Source: Shinisaurus crocodilurus | Lineage: Eukaryota; Chordata; Lepidosauria; Squamata; Shinisauridae | DNA length: 64,000 bases | Reading direction: 5' to 3' | Assembly: GCA_021292165.1 (NCBI GenBank) | Contig: JAHFWL010000192.1 | Location: 62,001 to 126,000, forward strand | Part shown: positions 10,491 to 21,132 of the stretch, one piece after another | How positions within the stretch are numbered: position 1 is the stretch's first letter | Layout: the number at the start of each line of letters is the position of its first letter | Position numbers and translations under genes: made by a program | Notes under the pieces: model-generated | The model's database searches: none | What the model was told of the DNA's origin: nothing | The model's input: the letters and a program-made list of their open reading frames with translations, nothing else

Positions 10491-11120
10491 GTTGGTTATT
10501 TACTGCAACAGACTCGCTCTAACGTGGCTATTCCACCCCCATCCTGGAACAAAAAAGCAATTGATAGGATCCACCCAAAAAGACAGCCAATCTGTCAATT
10601 TGTAAACAATTGCAGTTTGCTACATAAAATTATATGCACAAATCTATTTTTAGGGCAGATTTTCCATAAGAAGCCTTGAGAAGCTGGTATCTCGTGGAGA
10701 TTATGTATTCTTGGTAAATAAAGCATAACACAAACAGTTCCACCATGTTGGCTGTCAATCCTTAATTTTGGTTGCAGCAGATTTGCAAGTGATGAATCGT
10801 AGCAAAACAGGAGAGGAGCAAGACTAATCTCTCAAAGCCTGCCATTCACAGAGACAACTAAGCAGGCACCGTTTGTGAAACGATACACAAATAGGCATTC
10901 AAAATGCACTTCATCAGAGCTCAAAGAACAAATCTTCTTCCTTCCAAAACTACAACATTGCGATTCATTGATTGGCAACATCAGATGCAAGTTTTGCAAC
11001 AATCCTATGATGAACAGCTCTGCTGATTAAACAACATTTCTCCCTCCAGTATTAAGAGCGCTGTTGGTTTACCCTGCTACCATGTAACAGCACAGCAGGA
11101 AGCTTTAAAGGTTAGTTTAT
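10491..11120. other. No recognised feature
   Basis: Unique AT-rich sequence with no motif I can support. Confidence 0.45.
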
Positions 11121-11255
11121 TTAAGATCTATGGAGAGAGAACACATCTCAAGATGCTGGAAAATATAACTTTATTTTCCAAAAAGCCCAACTCGTTTCGG
11201 CCCTGATATTTTTAGGGACCTTCTTCAGGGGTAGCTTTAAAAATGCCTTCTGAGA
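11121..11255. repeat. Possible dispersed repeat with CGTTTCGGCC motif
   Basis: TAACTTTATTTTCC, then CAACTCGTTTCGGCCC and CCTTCTTCAGG, form a recurrent vertebrate repeat motif that I recognise without being able to name the family. Boundaries are uncertain. Confidence 0.3.
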
Positions 11256-11801
11256 ATCCAGAATGCTCCATCTCTTCAACTCGATAACTGGCAGTAGATC
11301 TGTGGTGGGTGCTTTCTGGTTTGTCTTATACTCATCATTTATTTTTTAAGAAACATCTCTGCAAAGCTCTCAATAATTTAACAGCAGCAGGGATTAAAAG
11401 AGGACCCAACCATATGTCAGGATTAGGATGACCATTGTACAAGACTCAAAATAGCGGTCTGGACTGGCTAAGATTCAGGCAGAGTGAACCCAACAATTTG
11501 GAAGAATGGGCTTTACCTCGTTTGCTGATAAACCACTTGGTATATTCTGCCTGAATCTTGAGTTCCAGCTAACAGTTTAAACAAGTGGCATAGATGTGGG
11601 TCATACTCACTCCTGGATAAGCAGGAAGGCTCACACATCAACCGCAGCTCTCTTCCAACATCAGGGGGATAAATAATGGGTGACTAATTTGTCTAGTGCA
11701 GACTACTTTGGACTCCAGTAGGTTTGGATAGAAGACGACACAATGAAATCATCTTAGGGCCAAATTAGATGTGACAGTGACAGACTCCTATGGATGTATG
11801 A
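11256..11801. other. No recognised feature
   Basis: Unique-looking sequence. Confidence 0.45.
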
Positions 11802-12058
11802 GATTTTGGCGAGAACAGACCAGGCAGACAAACCCAAAATAACCAGGCAGGCAGAGGAGGCAGGGAACCCCAAAGCAGGCAGGCAGAGGCCTTTGTCTTG
11901 GACAATTCAAATTGTGGAACTGGTTAAGAAGAGACCAGGCAGGCAGAGGAGGCAGGGAACCCCAAACAGGCAGGCAGAGGCAGCCAAACCCAAAATGTCT
12001 GAAAGGTTGCATTTTAGGAAAATGATTTTAAAAAATAAACTTGGATTGTTACTGCAAC
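11802..12058 (+). mobile_element. Fragment of GAGTC-type hAT (CAGGCAGG module)
   Basis: This fragment carries the module with CCAGGCAGGCAGAGGAGGC repeated around CCTTTGTCTTGGAC and ending GATTGTTACTGCAAC. The same module lies inside the hAT elements at 19218-21124 and, reversed, at 61490-62472. The GAGTC-rich end is missing, and the other side is cut by the element starting at 12059. Confidence 0.75.
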
Positions 12059-12590
12059 CAGGACCGGTGCAGGGCAGTTTGGCACCCTAGGCGAAATGAT
12101 ATTTAGCGCCCCCCCTCTCGTGCCGTGGGGGGGCCTCCGGAGCAAAGCAGCCCTGCTCTGCAAAAAAAAAACCGGCGCCGCCGCCACCAACCTACCTTCC
12201 CCCCGCCCTGGCTACCGCCGCCGCCTCCGACAAGGAAGTGACGCGACGACGGGACCCCCGCGCTCTGTTTTTTGCTGGGGAAACAAGGGGAACAGGGCTG
12301 TTTAAGCCCTGTTGCCCTGGTTCCTCCCGCCAAAACAACGCGGGCGGGGCTCCGGAAGCGACACGACGTGGAGAAGGTAGGTGGCGGGGGCGGCGGGCGG
12401 GGAGAGGCATGGCGGCGGGTGGGAGGGCGGGGGGGAGGCGCGGCGGCGGGCAGGGGGAGGCGCGGCGGCAGCGGAGGGCGGGAGGGTGGGGGGAGGCGTG
12501 GTGGCGGCGGGCGGGGAGGCGGAGGCCTGGCGGGAGCGGCGCGGCGGCAGCGAAGAGGAGCGCTGGGCTCCCCTCCCCTAGTAAAATAGG
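12059..12590. mobile_element. GC-rich hAT-type element, right end lost
   Basis: The left end CAGGACCGGTGCAGGGCAG matches the start of the small hAT at 18265-18431. The interior is extremely GC- and CpG-rich. It contains an inverted repeat (about 12180-12390) and a G-rich tract (12380-12560). The expected right end was not found, so the right boundary is approximate. Long open frames here, on both strands, are compositional artefacts with Pro/Arg/Gly-rich translations. Confidence 0.5.
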
Positions 12591-13165
12591 AATTCAGGAG
12601 TGGAATGAAGAGCAGGACAAACACAGAGAACAAGAAAGCTAAAGGATGGGAGGAATCCACTAACACTAATCCCTGGCAGCTTTCTTCAAAAGGGGGGGGC
12701 ATTTTGGGAAGATCATTTGGAGAAAGAACAAGCAATACCTTGCTGCTGGTGGTGGTGCTATTAAGCCTTTGTAATTTGAAAAGCAAGCTTTAACTCATTG
12801 TGGGTTTCCTATCAGATTGCTTGACTAGGGCTATCAATGTGAGCTGCCCTGAGGTGATACCTGGCCAGCCTGTTGGGCTTGACAAAAGTCTGTTGATAAC
12901 CCTGATGTTCCAGTGATGGGACTCACTCCATGGGAGCATAGATGGCTATGGTGATGATCAGAAGAGAGGACTCATCTGGATTTCTTTTCCCTCTTGCCAG
13001 GGGGAGGGGGCAAGGCATCTGTGTGCAAAAAGAACCACAGATTGCAGCCTAAGTGAGATGGAGACAGAGGCAAAGGACTGATTTGGGGCTCTGTAGGCAT
13101 CTTAGGATGTTGGCGGCTGTCTCCCTAGAGATCTAGTCAAGTGGACCTTGACTGTTTGTTGGACT
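12591..13165. other. No recognised feature
   Basis: Unique-looking sequence. I find no exon or repeat end. Confidence 0.45.
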
Positions 13166-13173
13166 GTTTAAGC

Positions 13174-13309
13174 CAGCCTTCTCCAACCTAGTGCCCTCCA
13201 GAGGTTTTGGACTTCAATTCCCATCAGCCCTGGCCAGCACGTCCAATGGTCAGGAATGCTGGGAATTGTAGTCCAAAACCTCTGGAGGGCACCAGGTTGG
13301 GGAAGGCTG
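13174..13309. mobile_element. Palindromic hAT MITE
   Basis: It starts CAGCCTTCTCCAACCTAG and ends CAGGTTGGGGAAGGCTG, with arms GGTTTTGGACTTCAATTCC and GTCCAAAACC. Flanks GTTTAAGC and ATTTAAAC match at 6 of 8. Confidence 0.85.
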
Positions 13310-14400
13310 ATTTAAACTGTGCTCCCACAATGTCCAACCTGAATGTTTGTAAATATATGAAAATATTACAGAATACCAATAATCCTCCAGTGACCTCCTT
13401 CAAAGGGAAACCAAAGCTGGGTAAGTGCTGCACCCCCAGAATGTCTCACCACTCAGAGAATTTGGGATGAGCATAACAATAACCAGGGAAAGCACATAGA
13501 ACATTAATCAGCCACTTAGCAGTAGGACATCTCAGGAGTTATCCTTAATGAGTCAAATCAATACTGTGCTATTGTTAACCCTTACCCTGAGGCTGTTTCT
13601 CTAGAGCCACAGTTGTCCAACTGGTGTTTGGCTGTAACTAATTTCCACAGGCAAGGCCGCCACAGAGCATGCCTGGTGGCAGATGTTGCAGCTACAGTGG
13701 TGCAGTGTCCTGTACAAATCCATCGTAGCAAACCTGAAATGATCATGATCAAGTTTTCCTAGGGATGGTCTGCAAGAATGTGGAAGTCTCCCATTGGGAG
13801 GCCCTGGATCGGATACAGTGTATACTATTAGCCATTTCAGTTCATATCTCTGAAATTAGTTACCCGGTATACTGTAGGGTGAAGAAGCATGAAAGGAATT
13901 AAGGAAAGCAGTAAGGCTGAAAGGCATACAGCTGTTTATAGATTCTATAGTAGTGATTCTGTCTCTGGGAATGTAGACTTTCTGGGACTATTGAATGATA
14001 ATGATCACATTTTGCAGACACCATTTTTCATCGTCTGGTAAGGAAAGCACAGCTAATGGTTGGGCACACCATTTCTGCTCATTTATTGATCTCCAGGCTC
14101 AAAAGCTGTTCAGCATTCACAGGGTCCAGGGAAGTGTGTAAGCGTTGCCAATATTTCTGAGTAGCTTAACATCTTAGAGGAAGCAATTTAGACAGGAGCA
14201 TAAAAATGTTTTAACAGGGAATATCACACTGTGATGCTCAGGTTCCTACATCTGGAAGGTGTCAAATGCAATATGTAGCGGCTATTTATACACATACACT
14301 CGAGAGCCCATTTGCTGTGCAAAGACATACAAGATGCCAGCCAGGACACTAAGCAACCATGGTAAGGTAAGGAAGCTAATCTGAAACTGGGGGGCAGCCG
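13310..14400. other. No recognised feature
   Basis: About 1.1 kb of unique-looking DNA without repeat ends or coding signal. Confidence 0.45.
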
Positions 14401-14764
14401 TAGGGATGCATGAGAATTTTGTTTTTGCTCACAAAACATGCACGCATGCCCCATTCGAAGCTCTGAGCACGAGCATGTGTCCGCGATATATATCCACAAA
14501 TTGTCGAACACGTGTCCGTGTTCTTCTCATTCTGATTCCCAGTTCTATTTGTGTGAATTCCCCACTTTAGTCTGTGGAGGAAATTTGGAACCCCACTTTA
14601 GTCTGTGGAGCCCAATTCAACCGCTGCTTGATTTATACAAGTCTCCTGTTCGCACAGAGAGAGCAGCGATAGCAAACACGGATGGGAATTGGGCACGAGA
14701 CAAGCAGCAAGACGATGTTCAGAGAATCCTGGTCTCTTGAACATTGCTCGTTTGCCCATCCCTA
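14401..14764. mobile_element. TAGGGATG-family element
   Basis: Bounded by TAGGGATGCATGAG and TTTGCCCATCCCTA. An 18-bp direct repeat, CCCACTTTAGTCTGTGGA, occurs at 14561-14578 and 14592-14609. It is moderately CpG-rich and non-coding. A clear 8-bp duplication is not visible. Confidence 0.55.
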
Positions 14765-15630
14765 CGAAAGCCACCAGCAGAGAAGATGTCCAATTGCACA
14801 GAAAAATTAACCTCTAGGTGATGTTGATCTCTCCACCATGAGACATAAGAGTTTGGTGTTTTAATGTTATTGTGACTTACATAACCATAGAATTGGAACC
14901 ATCTAGTATATTATTCATAAAGGCCTCGAAAACCTAATGAAATAACACAATTACACAATAGTATTGGCAATATTACTTTTTCTTGCAGGTTATTATGTGT
15001 CATTTAGGCGGCGGCAGGGCTATTAGAGGAAAACACTCTTGCTGCAAACCCAGTTACATTTCTTTCTATCCTCTTTGCACAAAATCACATTATGCACAAT
15101 AGTGAGTCCACTGATCTCGCCTTTTCCACATATAAAGAGACAAAATGGCCAGCTTGCTTCCCACATGAAAAGTGGGACAGAAAAAAATTCTCCAGTTCAA
15201 TTTTACTCACAATCAGACGTCCCTTTATACATCAACTGCATCCTTTTAATTATTCATCTAGTTAATGCACAAATCTATCAAACAATGTGATTCCAATTAC
15301 TTAGCAAATCACAGAAAGAAGGTACAATCAGATAAAAGCATGCCAGGCCAACCAATCACAAACAAAGACATGCCTGTGATATATTAAATCATGCATCCAA
15401 TCACCATTTACTTACATTACAATATGGTTATATATCAACCTTCTCCGGACAGTCAGATGAGAGGGAACACCCTGACTAAACTGGAATGGGTATGGAATTG
15501 TGCAGTCCCATGTTCACAGATAGAAATGATGGGAGGCGCTCTTAGTAACAGAAACGTTGGGGCAGACAGGTAGAGAAATAGTTCAAGAGATCTCAGTAAA
15601 TGAGCAAGAGTATTTTGCCAACTTCATAAT
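14765..15630. other. No recognised feature
   Basis: AT-rich unique sequence. Confidence 0.45.
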
Positions 15631-15968
15631 GGGCAGGATCCAGTGGGTGCTGTGGCCCTGGCAATTCTGTTGCACCCCTGCCAATTGCACTCCTCAAGCA
15701 AGACCCAGCATGTGCACAACAGAGATTTAGTGATTCCAAGAGCAACCAGAAATGAGTGGAAATGCTCATTTCTGGAATGGGCCAGGTCAGCAGAGCACGC
15801 ATACGGGAGCTCCACCAACCTGTCCCAATCCAGAAATGAGTGTTTCCACTTGTTTGGGGGCTTCCTATAGGAAACATTAAATCTCCGTTACATAAGTGGT
15901 GGGTCCTGCTTGCACAATGGAATTGGTGGGAGGAGCCATTTGTGCAATGGCCCCATTGGGTACTGCCC
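15631..15968. mobile_element. MITE-like repeat with GGGCAGTA-type ends (copy 1)
   Basis: The ends GGGCAGGATCCAGTGGG and CCCATTGGGTACTGCCC are inverted. AAT flanks both sides, which may be a 3-bp duplication. The interior contains GAAATGAGTGGAAATG and CTCATTTCTGG. Related copies lie at 22856-23062 and 30066-30345. Confidence 0.55.
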
Positions 15969-15975
15969 AATTTCA

Positions 15976-16024
15976 CAATAAAGGGCCCTTTACAGCTCAA
16001 AGCACCCTCAAGGGGCCCTTTATT
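15976..16024. repeat. Inverted repeat (stem-loop)
   Basis: AATAAAGGGCCC and GGGCCCTTTATT form a 12-bp perfect stem around a loop of about 24 bases, just outside the preceding MITE. Its role is unknown. Confidence 0.7.
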
Positions 16025-16040
16025 CTGACATTATAAAGCC

Positions 16041-16041
<1 letters not shown>

Positions 16042-16083
<42 letters not shown>
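16042..16083. repeat. (CT)n microsatellite
   Basis: About 42 bp of CT dinucleotide. A short AC run follows near 16182-16196. Confidence 0.95.
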
Positions 16084-16088
<5 letters not shown>

Positions 16089-16354
16089 CCACTTCTGGGG
16101 CTTTGAGTTTTTGTGAGGGAGTGCTTGGTAAAAGGGGATCCTCAACACTTTCCCTTCCAGACATTTTTCTGTTCAAAATCACACACACACACACACCCTA
16201 CGTGTGGCTCTCCTCCAGTTCTCCAGTCTGTTAGCTAGTTTTCGATCAGCCTGAGACTGTGTCTTTTTTATTACTAGCTCATTCCTGAATGTTTTCACTT
16301 CTAGCAATGGCTATGTCCTGCGATTTGTTATCAAGCTTCCTCTCTTGCTGACCC

Positions 16355-16530
16355 TTTGATCTTGGACAATGCTCTATCATTATTATCTACAGAGGACAGT
16401 TCTAGGATCAACATTTCCCCATTAACCTCAATGTTGAAAGGACATGTTCAATTCTGCAGCAGTTGCCTAATCCTTCTCTGTTGCTCCTTTCAAGTGTGAT
16501 TCAAAGGCCACCAATACACAGGGATCACGT
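16355..16530. repeat. Diverged duplicate of 17758-17930
   Basis: The two stretches share CTTGGACAATGC, TTCCCCATTAACCTCA and TCAAAGGCCAC in the same order. This may be an old local duplication or two copies of an unnamed dispersed repeat. Confidence 0.55.
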
Positions 16531-16939
16531 GGTGTCTCTTACAGAAGCTCATGAACCAGTTCTACAGACTCATCATGCAAGAAGAGCCCTATTCAAGCAT
16601 TCAAAACAAGGTTAAAACCAATATGTGTGAGGAGGGAGAGCTCCAGACTTGCCGCTCTCCCTCATCATGTTTGTCACCTTCTACGTATAAAGGGCCCAAA
16701 CAGAAGCGTCTCCTCTATTGGCGAGGGGACTCTCCATATGATTGAGAACCTTGATTTCCCAGCATTCTCAGTCCTGTGGAGACCCTCCACACAGAGAGGA
16801 GGTTCTCCTCTTCAAACAGTCACGCTCCACAAGTAGAGAGTGATCAATGTGACCAAGGAGAGCGCTTCTTCCCGTCATGTGTTGATTTTAATCCCTTTTT
16901 GAATGCCTGAATAGAGCTAAGATTCTACAGACTGTGTCG

Positions 16940-17050
16940 CTGCCTTCCCCAACCTGACGCCCTCCAGATGTGTTGGACTGCAACTCCCATATGGGAATGA
17001 TGGGAGTTGCAGTCCAGCACATCTGGAGGGCACCAGGTTGGGGAAGGCTG
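16940..17050. mobile_element. Palindromic hAT MITE
   Basis: GCCTTCCCCAACCTGACGCC and CACCAGGTTGGGGAAGGC form the arms around a short loop. No matching 8-bp flanks survive. Confidence 0.75.
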
Positions 17051-17404
17051 TTCTCTATTATACATGTTCCTTCTGATATTGACACCACATATGGATCTCA
17101 ATCCACAATCTTTGTTGGTGGATATTGGTTCTGAGAAAGGTTTGATTAGAGGTGACAGAGAACGATTTGACCTTTTTCTCAGAAGAATTACTGATTCTGC
17201 TCTTTTTATTCACTGTTTATAACAACCTCTGTAGCTGGTTGGATATTGTTCATCAAATAAATTATTCAGCTAATGAAGTCAACATCCAATACATAATTTA
17301 TTGGCAGTTTTTTCTCCTGGCATTCTTTTCGCTCCTATTCCAGTGGATTCCTGCTGGTCTAGTCAGTGGACCTTGTATCTTTTATAAATTCCTCTCTCAT
17401 CCTC

Positions 17405-17525
17405 CTTTTTATTTTATTTTTTTCCACAAATTTATATACCACTTCCCAACAAAATTATCGAAGCACTGAACATAATAACAACTTCAACACTAAAATAAAG
17501 GAATAAAATATGACAATAAAATGGT
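17405..17525 (-). repeat. LINE 3' tail, reverse strand
   Basis: TTTATATACCACTTCCCAAC and ATTATCGAAGCACTGAACAT match the L2-type tail seen at 40080-40140. It is A-rich and 5'-truncated. Confidence 0.55.
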
Positions 17526-18181
17526 AATTCTTCTGGATAGCGTATGAATTCCTTGTTATTTATCCTGATGCCTTTAACAACTAAAGTTTAGACATTCATT
17601 TTTAATTTGCTCTTTCCTTTCACTTCTTTGCTTCCCTCTTTCATCAACACTTATGTGTTGTTACATCAAATGATTTCCCAATCAAATAGGCACCTCCCAC
17701 TTTTTTAAGGCAACTGTAGGGCTCAGCAGACTGATTTTATGTCCCACTACACTACCACAGCTTGGACAATGCCAGATTATTATTCCTTCAAAAGACATTT
17801 CTAGGACTGGCATTTCCCCATTAACCTCAGTGTTCAGTTTGGCTCCAATGTTGCTCCTCTATAGCATGCTTCAAAGGCCACAAATACATAATGACGTGCA
17901 TCTTCATTTGTGACATCTGTGTGCTGTAGATGGGGCTTATAAACTCCTGGTGCTGCACTTAATTGGTTGCACCTACCACTGGCATTACTACTAAACCCAC
18001 TCTGCTGATTTCATGTTCAGTGGTCATCCTGTATCTACCCAGCAGGCATGGTTTGACAACACAGGATCATTTCGTAAGATTCAGATAAGCATTTCCCTAT
18101 TAGAACAGAGCTCACACTCTAGAAAACCAAATGGAGGTTTACAATAAGGTGAGCCAAGAAGGAATTTGAGGCCCAATTTGC
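17526..18181. other. Mostly unique DNA, includes a duplicate block
   Basis: It contains the second member (17758-17930) of the diverged pair described at 16355. Nothing else is recognised. Confidence 0.45.
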
Positions 18182-18225
<44 letters not shown>

Positions 18226-18244
18226 TACACACACACACACACAC
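18182..18244. repeat. (AT)n(AC)n microsatellite
   Basis: About 26 bp of AT followed by about 37 bp of AC dinucleotide. Confidence 0.95.
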
Positions 18245-18264
18245 GAAAAACACATGCAAAGAAT

Positions 18265-18431
18265 CAGGACTGGTGCAAGGCAGTTTGGTGCCCTAGGCAA
18301 GATCAGATATTTAGCAACCCCCCCTTCCCTCTTGAGAGCGCTGGGGTTTTTTTTAAAGGCGTTTCTGGTGCCCTCTTTAGCCCTGCACCCTAGGCAGCTG
18401 CCTAGTTGGCCTAATGGTAGCACCAGCCCTG
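18265..18431. mobile_element. Short hAT element with exact 8-bp TSD
   Basis: A 167-bp element starting CAGGACTGGTGCAAGG and ending GGTAGCACCAGCCCTG. Flanks CAAAGAAT at 18257-18264 and 18432-18439 are identical. Its left end is that of the GC-rich element at 12059. Non-coding. Confidence 0.9.
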
Positions 18432-18439
18432 CAAAGAAT

Positions 18440-19209
18440 AATATAAATGAACCTGGAGTCCTGGACTTTTTCTACTTCTACTACTTTAAGAGGAAAACAC
18501 TTCAAAGATTTTTGTGATTTGTACTTGATCTCATTAATATTAAATAATATTATTACTTAATATGCCACCTTTGATCATGCAATACATTGAGGACTTAACA
18601 ACACTATCAATTTTTGAACAGGTGATCTTTAGGCATAATCTACAAATACATAAATATATGGATATTTATTTGGTCTGTCTTTGTTGAAGTCTATGTATAA
18701 TCATGCCTATGAATAGTAGTATAATCTCACTTTATATAAAATATATAGGGGTCTACATTGCATACGTATCTGTCATAACTGATCTATTCAAATCTCATAT
18801 AAGAAAACTCTTGTCTTCTTTCACTTTATTTTTATGGTATTTTATTTTGTTTTTGTTCCGACTTATTGAAACTCACAATAAAAAATTAATGAAAAAAATA
18901 TTAAGTCAAACTCAGATGGACAATGATGTGCATCTTCCAGGGTGCATAACTTTCCTATGTGGTGTAGATTTGAAAAAAAATAGGCTTATGAGGGGAGGGG
19001 CAGGGCTGAATTTATTAGAAGTATCACTTCTTCTATAGTACCTGTGTTCCCCTTAAGATTTCTTATGGGATACACTGAAAATGTAATTCTGCAGGACAGT
19101 CAAGAATTGATTGGCAATTTGATTATCAGAGCCTTGACTGCAGTGGCAAATAAATAGAAACATACAAAAGGGGTACAGACAGATGAATGAATGGTTGAAA
19201 AGACTATGG
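18440..19209. other. AT-rich unique DNA
   Basis: No repeat end, exon or RNA recognised. Confidence 0.5.
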
Positions 19210-19563
19210 AAAACTATCAGGGATGTTGAAGAGTCCTTGGTCTCGAGTCCCGAGTCGAGTCCCGAGTCTTTGGACCCGAGTCTCGAGTCCGAGTCCAAGT
19301 CCTTGGTCCAAAATGGTGACTCACGAGTCACAAGTCACTCCCAAAGCTGACTCCACGAGTCCCTATTAAAATCAATGGGGTTTTTTTCCCAACAAAATAA
19401 GGCTACTTCATTAAATAAATTCTAGGCACAAGTGTGCCTTTTTATCTCAAAACTCTGCCACTGATTTTGACAAGAACAGATCAGGCTGACAAACCCAAAA
19501 TAACCAGGCAGGCAGAGGAGGCAGGGAACCCCAAAGCAGGCAGGCAGAGGCCTTTGTCTAGGA

Positions 19564-20776
19564 CAGGGGTCCTCAAACTTTTTAAACAGGGGGCCATTTC
19601 ATTGTCCCTCAGACTGTTGGCGGGCCGGACTAGTTTGAAAAAAATATGAACAAATGGATTAAGTAAAAAAAAAGGACCCGGGTCCTTTTTTTTTTTTTAC
19701 TTGATAGGGGTGAATTTTTTTTTTTCTTAAATGGAAAGTTATTATAAATTAATGATTATAATGTTAATAAGTGATTAAATGGAAGATGGAATTTTATTTT
19801 GATGGCAAAAGTGGATTTAAAAAATAAGAATGTACTACCTTTTTTGCTGTCTAAAATTGAAATACATTAAATTTTAAAAAGGTATAGAAAGGCTTGATTT
19901 TGGATGCTATAATAAAGAATGTAGTAGATATTAAATCACAATATTAAAGCCCTGCCCCTCCTCCGACTCAGCTGCTCATAATCCCCCGGGCGCTGCGCGG
20001 CCACTGTCGTTTCGTGTGGTATCCAAAGCGGTGCGGAAATGCAGCCAGGATCCCAAGCTCCTCGCAGTCGCACCGTGGGACTCCGAGGAGCTGCCAGCGC
20101 TGGCCTCCTCTGGTGGGCTCCTGCTCTGCGGAGCGACCCCTGCACTTTCTTTCGTCTCCCTCTCTTACGAGGCAGCAGCAACATCCTCCCCTTGTTCCTC
20201 TAACTAACGCACAGCCTGGGGCTCCAGCACCCGGGAATGCACGCACAGGCACACACGCACGCACTCTTCCGTTCTCTTTCGGTTCCCACCTCCCAGGGAG
20301 AAGAGAGAGCAAGAGGGGGCAAGAACCTCCCCCCCCAACAAACTCAAGGCAAAAAGGGAGCAAAAAAAGGGAGCCTGATGGAGTCTGCTGCCGCCGGTTT
20401 TCTCTCGGCCATCGGAGATCAGGAGACGCGGGGTGGAGGAGGAAGAGCAGGCGGGCAGGACCTGGAGAAACCTCCGGAGGCGGCGGGCACATGCAGATGT
20501 GCGTGTGTGTGTGGAGCTGCAAGCGTGTGTGCGTGCGTGTGTTTGAGCACCTCTTCCCGCTCTGCCTCCCAAGTCTCTCTCGCGCCTGCCTTCAAGAGCC
20601 CGGGCTGCACTGCAGGTTGATCTTCTCGCAGTAATGAGGTCTCCAATCTGACTTTTCCCCGCAAATGGAAGCTGTGCCTTTCCCCCCACCCCCTTCCTCC
20701 TCGATCAGCCGCCGGGCCGGATAGAAAGACAAGGTGGGCCGGATGTGTCCCGCAGGCCTTAGTTTGAGGACCCCTG
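19564..20776. mobile_element. hAT element nested in the GAGTC hAT, with CpG-rich cargo
   Basis: Ends CAGGGGTCCTCAAAC and GTTTGAGGACCCCTG are perfect inverted repeats. Flanks GTCTAGGA (19556-19563 and 20777-20784) are identical 8-bp duplications. The outer 350 bp at the left are AT-rich. About 19960-20740 is CpG-rich and resembles a vertebrate promoter/5' exon region, not transposon sequence. No hAT transposase is present. I could not identify the source of the cargo. Confidence 0.92.
19960..20740. other. CpG-rich segment inside the hAT, possible captured host DNA
   Basis: Base composition changes abruptly from the AT-rich left arm to a CpG-rich block with many CGC, GCG and CCGG words and a (TG)/(CG)-rich tract near 20500-20545. 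Frames are open on both strands for up to 206 codons but show only low-complexity translation. Captured promoter/5' UTR or an internal CpG island of the transposon are both possible. Confidence 0.45.
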
Positions 20777-21132
20777 GTCTAGGATAATTCAAAATGTGGA
20801 ACTGGTTAAGAAGAGACCAGGCAGGCAGAGGAGGCAGGGAACCCCAGGCAGGCAGGCAGGCAGAGGCAGCCACATCCAAAATGTCTGAAAGGTTGCATTA
20901 GTAAAATGATTTTAAAAAATAAACTTGGATTGTTACTGCAACTAGGTCCAGACAGCACCTGCAGGTGGCATCAAGCAGGGATGTTGACGAGTCCTTGGTC
21001 TCGAGTCCCGAGTCGAGTCTCGAGTCCCATTAAAAATATTGGGACTCGAGTCCGACTCGAGTCAGAGGGGGGACTCAGTCCTGACTCACGAGTCGAGTCC
21101 TTGAGTCCGAGGTCCCCATCCCTGAAAACTAT

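Larger units (their letters stand above)
19218..21124. mobile_element. GAGTC-type hAT element with exact 8-bp TSD, interrupted
   Basis: The element opens CAGGGATGTTGAAGAGTCC and closes GAGGTCCCCATCCCTG. It is flanked by AAAACTAT at 19210-19217 and 21125-21132. Both terminal regions of about 110-150 bp are packed with GAGTC pentamers (roughly ten each), positioned like the subterminal binding sites known for hAT transposases. Between them lies the CAGGCAGG module. No transposase coding survives in this copy. A second hAT sits at 19564-20776. An internal CAGGGATG at 20976 makes the last 149 bp look like a self-contained mini-element. Confidence 0.9.

Noticed and set aside
12103..12786. 227-codon reverse-strand open frame
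   Set aside because: It runs through the GC-rich block and translates to a Pro/Arg-rich low-complexity chain; several other frames are open over the same bases for the same compositional reason.
19968..20634. 184- and 206-codon open frames on opposite strands
   Set aside because: They overlap within the CpG-rich cargo of a hAT element and show Gly/Ser/Arg-rich translations typical of GC-rich DNA without stops.
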